From NCBI GenBank assembly GCA_036389315.1, contig DASVQF010000032.1:62001-126000 (forward strand): a stretch of DNA of 64,000 nt, written 5' to 3'. The notes under the pieces are model-generated. The model saw only the letters and a list, made by a program, of their open reading frames with translations. It was not told where the DNA came from and did no database searches. The position numbers and the translations under genes are program-made. Shown in pieces: positions 59,941 through 64,000 of the stretch (its first letter is position 1; each line of letters starts with the position of its first letter). This DNA comes from DASQYE01 sp036389315. Its GTDB lineage: Bacteria; Acidobacteriota; Blastocatellia; Pyrinomonadales; Pyrinomonadaceae.

Positions 59941-62121
59941 ATGAGAACTGCTGACAATAGCGCCCTTCATTATCGCAGTTGCAACCTCTGCGAAGCGATA
60001 TGCGGCATCGAAATCAACGTTCAGGCCGACGAGCATTTAGACATTCGCGGTGACAAAGACGATCCTTTAAGCCGTGGCTACATCTGCCCGAAGGCCGTGG
60101 CCTTGCAGGACGTTCATCATGATAAAGACCGGCTCAAGTATCCCGTCCGTCGCACTCCTCACGGTTGGCAACGCATCGGATGGGACGAAGCTTTTGACGA
60201 GGTGGCGCAACAGATCAGGCGCATTCAGGCGCGATACGGGAAGGACGCCATCGCCACTTACACTGGTAATCCCGCCGTCCATAATTACGGCGCTCTTCTA
60301 TTCGCACCAGGGTTTATCCGGAGCCTGCATACACGAAACAGGTTTTCCGCGACCTCCGTAGACCAACTGGCGCATCATTTCGCGGCCTACTTCATGTTCG
60401 GCCACCAGCTCCTTATCCCCGTACCGGACATCGACTGCACGACCCTGTTTTTAATCCTGGGGGCGAATCCGGCGGTCTCAAATGGCAGCCTGATGACTGC
60501 GCCCGGCATGGGTCGAAGGCTGCAAGAAATTCGCCAGCGGGGAGGCAAAATAATACTGATCGACCCGCGCCGCACTGAAACTGCCCGGCTGGCCGACCGT
60601 CATCTGTTTATCCGTCCTGGAACAGACGCTCTATTGCTGCTGGCGCTACTACACGTTATTTTCGACGAAGGGCTAACCCGGCTGGGCCCACTGGCTCCAT
60701 TTACTAATGGTGTGGATACTATAGGCAATCTGGTAGCCGAATTTCCGCCGGAAAAAGTGGCATCAATTACCGGGATTGACGCCGATCAAATACGCCTGCT
60801 GGCGAGAGAATTTTCTTCCGCCCAAGCGGCCGTCTGTTATGGCAGAATCGGCGTCAGCACTCAGGAGTTCGGGGGCCTCTGCCAGTGGTTGATTAACGTT
60901 TTGAATATTGTGACCGGCAACTTGGATCGGCCGGGCGGGGCCATGTTTACGCGTCCGGCGTTTGACCCGCTGGCGGCCCCAAAGTCTTTAGCGCCGCGAG
61001 GTAGTTTTGCCCGCTGGCACAGCCGTGTGCGAAAGTTGCCTGAGTTCGCAGGAGAGCTCCCGGTAGCCACGCTTGCCGATGAGATTTTGACCGAAGGTCA
61101 GGGGCAGGTTAAGGCCCTCGTGACATCTGCCGGCAACCCCGTGCTCTCGACGCCGAACGGCCGGCAGTTGGATCGTGCGTTGGCAAGCCTTGAGTTCATG
61201 GCATCAATCGACTTCTATATCAATGAAACGACCAGGCACGCGCACATTATCCTGCCCCCGAGCTCGTCGCTTGAGCGGACACACTATGACCTGGCCTTTC
61301 ACCTGCTGGCCGTCCGTAACACGGCCAAATTTTCACCTGCTCTATTTCAACCCGTCGGGGAAACGCGGCATGATTGGGAAATCCTTCTCGAATTGCAAAC
61401 ACGTATCGAGCAACAGGGGCGGTTCGGCAATCTCTTCAGACGTGTAAAGCGCAAGGTCATCAAAAGCTCATTAGGGCCCGAAAGAATTCTTGATCTGGGT
61501 CTACGTTTCGGGCCCTACGGTGGCAAGCTCAACCCTTTTTCCAAAGGCTTGACTTTGCGAAATCTTAAAGAAGCCGTCCACGGAATAGACCTTGGCCCGT
61601 TGTCTGCTTGCTTACCCGAACGTTTGCGTACTTCCTCCAAACGCATCGAGCTGGCACCTGAAGTGCTGGTCAAAGATGTCGAACGCCTGAAGGCAAAGTT
61701 GCTTGACGGTGCGTCTCATTCCCCCAATGGCGAGCTGCTGCTGATCGGGCGGCGACGGCTTCGCAGTAACAATTCCTGGATGCATAATAGTCAAAGATTA
61801 GTTAAAGGCCGGCCACAATGCACAATGCTCATGCACCCGGCGGATGCTGCCGAGCGCCACCTGAGACCGGGTCAAAAAGTCCTGGTGCGGTCAAGAGTCG
61901 GAAGCGTAGAGCTTCCCGTCGAGCTATCCGAAGAAATGATGCCTGGTGTGGTAAGCATTCCGCACGGGTGGGGGCATGATCGGAGCGGGATTCAATTAGA
62001 GGTCGCTCAACAACACGCCGGCCGAAGCATCAACGACGTAACGGACGATCTCACAATCGACGCTCTGTGTGGGACAGCGGCCTTCAATGGGACATGGGTG
62101 TCCGTTGATATAACGAGCTGA
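59941..62121 (+). CDS. molybdopterin oxidoreductase with [4Fe-4S] motif
   Basis: 726 aa. The N-terminal cluster motif CNLCEAICG ... GYICPKAVALQ (CxxCxxxC-Cys) and GWQRIGWDEAFDEVAQQIR, TYTGNPAVHNYG, ILGANPAVSNGSL and LIDPRRTETARLADRHLFIR mark a DMSO-reductase/formate-dehydrogenase-type bis-MGD enzyme. The C-terminal part (HPADAAERHLRPGQKVLVRS, GVVSIPHGWGHDRSG) is the pterin-binding domain. There is no Tat signal and no adjacent electron-transfer subunit, so it is probably a soluble cytoplasmic enzyme of unknown substrate, like other single-gene members. Confidence 0.9.
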   Translation: MRTADNSALHYRSCNLCEAICGIEINVQADEHLDIRGDKDDPLSRGYICPKAVALQDVHHDKDRLKYPVRRTPHGWQRIGWDEAFDEVAQQIRRIQARYGKDAIATYTGNPAVHNYGALLFAPGFIRSLHTRNRFSATSVDQLAHHFAAYFMFGHQLLIPVPDIDCTTLFLILGANPAVSNGSLMTAPGMGRRLQEIRQRGGKIILIDPRRTETARLADRHLFIRPGTDALLLLALLHVIFDEGLTRLGPLAPFTNGVDTIGNLVAEFPPEKVASITGIDADQIRLLAREFSSAQAAVCYGRIGVSTQEFGGLCQWLINVLNIVTGNLDRPGGAMFTRPAFDPLAAPKSLAPRGSFARWHSRVRKLPEFAGELPVATLADEILTEGQGQVKALVTSAGNPVLSTPNGRQLDRALASLEFMASIDFYINETTRHAHIILPPSSSLERTHYDLAFHLLAVRNTAKFSPALFQPVGETRHDWEILLELQTRIEQQGRFGNLFRRVKRKVIKSSLGPERILDLGLRFGPYGGKLNPFSKGLTLRNLKEAVHGIDLGPLSACLPERLRTSSKRIELAPEVLVKDVERLKAKLLDGASHSPNGELLLIGRRRLRSNNSWMHNSQRLVKGRPQCTMLMHPADAAERHLRPGQKVLVRSRVGSVELPVELSEEMMPGVVSIPHGWGHDRSGIQLEVAQQHAGRSINDVTDDLTIDALCGTAAFNGTWVSVDITS

Positions 62122-62172
62122 TCCCTTCAGCGCCAGCCCGGAGCGGGCAGTGAAACATCTCAGGGATATGCT

Positions 62173-63384
62173 TTGCCCAACCATTCAGAGCTGCTCATGA
62201 CTCTTTCGACCAGACCATTTCTCGTCATTTACCTGGCTTGGCATCCGGAGTTCGCGGACGGCGCGGCCATAGCCAAGGCACTGTACGACCACTATCGTCG
62301 CAAGCTTTATGAGAATGTTGCCGGCGGGACTGGACTCAGCGTCGTGTATCGCTCTACGCCCGCGCCGAGTTCGGACGTGCCGCTCGGCATTGACTTCGCC
62401 GAAGCTGAAACGACCGCCGTCGTGCTGCTGATCGACAAGCGATGGAAGGATGACCCGGCCTGGGTCGCCTGGGGGCGCGAATTGTCTGAGCGCGCTGACA
62501 TCTTCGGCCTGGGCGCACGGGTCTTTCCGGTGGCGGTCGATGATGCTGCCATGCAGTTAGGCATCACCGAGCAGGCTGTGCGCTGGGATCGGTGGGCCAA
62601 CATTGACCGGGAGGAGCGCGAGCGCCGGCTGATTGCCGGTCTCACTTACCAATTCTGCCGCATGCTGCGGTTCTACCTTGAGCGGCTGAAGCGCCCGCAT
62701 GAAGAGGAGGAAGCACTGGAGCAGTACTTGCGCAAGGTGGAGATATTCCTCAGCCACTCCAAGCATGATGCTAATGGCGAGCGCATCGCAAAGCTGATCC
62801 GCGATCAGCTCTACCGGAGCGAGGGCGATGGCTTAGCCAGCTTTTTCGACGTGTATGACATTCCGGCCGGCCTGCGCTTCAACAAGGTGATCTTACAGAA
62901 GGTCAAAGTGAGCGCCGTCGTCGCGATCCACACAGACTCCTACTCCTCCCGAGAATGGTGCCGCCGCGAGATCATTGAGGCTAAGCTGTGGAATGTGCCG
63001 CTCGTGGTGGCGAACTGCATCAGCGATCTGGACGAGCGCAGCTTCCCCTACATGGGTAATGTGCCGGTCGTGCGGATGGAACCGGCTGCGCCCGGTCGCA
63101 TCGACTATATCGTCAGCCGTCTGCTCGACGAAGTCCTGAAGGACTTCCTTTGGCGATGCCGTGTTCAGCTCGCCGCCGGCGGGGCCGGCGATGATGTCGT
63201 CTTCCTGCCTCGCCCCCCGGAACTGATTTCGCTTGCCGGACTGCCGGAGCGGGCGGCGACGAAGGCGACGTTGGTCTATCCAGACCCGCCGGTCGGGGCC
63301 GAGGAGCGGCGCTTGTTCGAGAAAGTCGCACCGAGCGTCCGGCTGCGGAGCATGACCGAATGGCTTGCGGAGACCACCCTATGA
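62173..63384 (+). CDS. protein with two TIR-like domains
   Basis: 403 aa. Residues 15-135 (FLVIYLAWHPEFADGAAIAK, TTAVVLLIDKRW) look like a divergent TIR/Toll-type domain, and 189-305 a clear one: EIFLSHSKHDANGERIAKLI, FFDVYDIPAGLRFNKVI and SYSSREWCRREIIEAKLW. Glu266 is placed like the NAD-cleaving Glu of TIR enzymes. A further 90 residues follow (DVVFLPRPPELISLAG). TIR proteins in bacteria make nucleotide signals or deplete NAD in antiphage defence. The stop overlaps the next start as ATGA, so it is coupled to the SLOG gene. Confidence 0.82.
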   Translation: MPNHSELLMTLSTRPFLVIYLAWHPEFADGAAIAKALYDHYRRKLYENVAGGTGLSVVYRSTPAPSSDVPLGIDFAEAETTAVVLLIDKRWKDDPAWVAWGRELSERADIFGLGARVFPVAVDDAAMQLGITEQAVRWDRWANIDREERERRLIAGLTYQFCRMLRFYLERLKRPHEEEEALEQYLRKVEIFLSHSKHDANGERIAKLIRDQLYRSEGDGLASFFDVYDIPAGLRFNKVILQKVKVSAVVAIHTDSYSSREWCRREIIEAKLWNVPLVVANCISDLDERSFPYMGNVPVVRMEPAAPGRIDYIVSRLLDEVLKDFLWRCRVQLAAGGAGDDVVFLPRPPELISLAGLPERAATKATLVYPDPPVGAEERRLFEKVAPSVRLRSMTEWLAETTL

Positions 63385-64000
63385 GCTACGAAGAACCGTT
63401 GAGCAAGCACGCTATTGCGATCTCCATCTCCGAGAGCCCGGACATGGCGGTTCTCGGTCTCGCACAGGAGCATTTGGACGACGCCATGACGGAGGTCGCG
63501 CGCCACTTGCTGGCGATGGGCGCGCGCCTGATCTACGGCGGCGACCTGCGCCCCAAAGGCTTCACCGAAGTGTTGTTCGAGTTGGTTGCACGCCACCGGC
63601 GCGGCGCTGACCTCAGCGACGAGCGAGTCGGCGTCAGCAACTTTCTCGCCTGGCCCGTCCACATTAGTATGCCCCCTCAAGAGGTAAAGCAGTTGTCCGA
63701 GGAGCTGCGCGGTGTGGCCGAACTGATCTGCTTAACCGTTGACGGCAACATCATGCCTCTTGATGAGCGCCTACAGCTAGCGCCGCGACCAGCCACTAAC
63801 GATGAATGGGTGGCGGGCCTGGCGTCAATGCGGGAAGCGGTGACCAGGCTGAGCGATGCGCGCATCGCGCTGGGAGGTCGGGTAGACGGCTTCAAGGGCA
63901 GCATGCCCGGAGTGGCTGAGGAGGTGCGTGCCGCGCTCCGCGCGGGTCAGCCTTTATTTCTACTCGGAGGGTTCGGGGGTTGCGCTCGTGACATCGCCGA
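63381..64000 (+). CDS. SLOG-domain protein (truncated by window end)
   Basis: At least 206 aa visible. GARLIYGGDLRPKGFTEVLF, RIALGGRVDGFKGSMPGVAE, EVRAALRAGQPLFLLGGFGG are the nucleotide-binding features of SLOG (DprA/LOG-like Rossmannoid) domains seen in conflict systems. In Thoeris, a SLOG domain senses the signal made by a TIR protein; here the gene starts inside the stop of a TIR gene. The C-terminus, which would show any effector, lies outside the window. Confidence 0.8.
   Translation, partial: MSYEEPLSKHAIAISISESPDMAVLGLAQEHLDDAMTEVARHLLAMGARLIYGGDLRPKGFTEVLFELVARHRRGADLSDERVGVSNFLAWPVHISMPPQEVKQLSEELRGVAELICLTVDGNIMPLDERLQLAPRPATNDEWVAGLASMREAVTRLSDARIALGGRVDGFKGSMPGVAEEVRAALRAGQPLFLLGGFGGCARDIA

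Noticed and set aside
59735..59944. 69-codon frame before the molybdo-oxidoreductase
   Set aside because: It overlaps the next start by 4 nt but has no ribosome site, no homology-like motif and a mixed composition.

Overview
The window reads as chromosomal DNA of a GC-rich Gram-negative-type bacterium. An Acidobacteriota/Blastocatellia-like source is my guess from gene content and style; no rRNA or marker gene here proves it. The left 21.8 kb mixes RNA genes and housekeeping genes, 21.8-43.1 kb is a mobile element with a toxin cargo, 43.1-59.2 kb is a one-directional block of oxidases and peptidases, and the right end holds a molybdo-oxidoreductase and the start of a TIR/SLOG locus.

Region 1 (1-7.6 kb). 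A truncated AAA ATPase opens the window. A dense tRNA array follows (1587-4906): 25 tRNA genes for 19 amino acids (no Tyr), two of them or their neighbours strongly aberrant, plus an HNH endonuclease gene. The array ends at a Ro60/TROVE gene. Directly downstream of Ro60 are four tandem units that share GAATGC-N7/8-ACTACATC inside a closing helix. I read them as Y RNAs; the last has a tRNA-like module as in YrlA. Ro60 proteins bind Y RNAs and act in RNA quality control, so protein and partner RNAs appear to be encoded together inside a tRNA array.

Region 2 (7.6-21.8 kb). An ABC exporter operon carries an embedded EEP-family phosphatase/nuclease. ClpA, ClpS and leucyl/phenylalanyl-tRNA-protein transferase form an N-degron set around a secreted CHAT peptidase, with a PepE-type dipeptidase next. 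Then come a Mrr-STAND-TPR defence-type gene broken by an in-frame amber codon and a frameshift, a SLATT-like membrane protein with a Gly-rich partner, and ruvC.

Region 3 (21.8-43.06 kb). TnsB-site-like repeats lie in opposite orientation at the two ends: four abutting sites at 21811-21880 and three dispersed sites at 42914-43045, the layout of Tn7 R and L ends. A 5-bp AAGCT (or AGCTT) direct repeat flanks the element. It holds a TnsD C-terminal fragment and a complete insecticidal-type Tc (ABC) toxin: a TcB-TcC fusion and TcA split over two adjacent genes. A second R-like end starts at 43060, suggesting tandem insertion at one site.

Region 4 (43.1-59.2 kb). Twelve leftward genes: MBL-fold hydrolase, DyP-type peroxidase, an unrecognised 423-aa protein, S1/P1-like nuclease, subtilase and small neighbours, a metzincin-type peptidase, an M36 peptidase fused to a phospholipase-D module, LodB- and LodA-like proteins (quinone-cofactor amino-acid oxidase that makes H2O2), and a small frameshifted gene. 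None shows an obvious signal peptide.

Region 5 (59.9-64 kb). A molybdopterin oxidoreductase, then a double TIR-like protein translationally coupled to a SLOG-type protein cut by the window end; this pair resembles nucleotide-signal antiphage modules.
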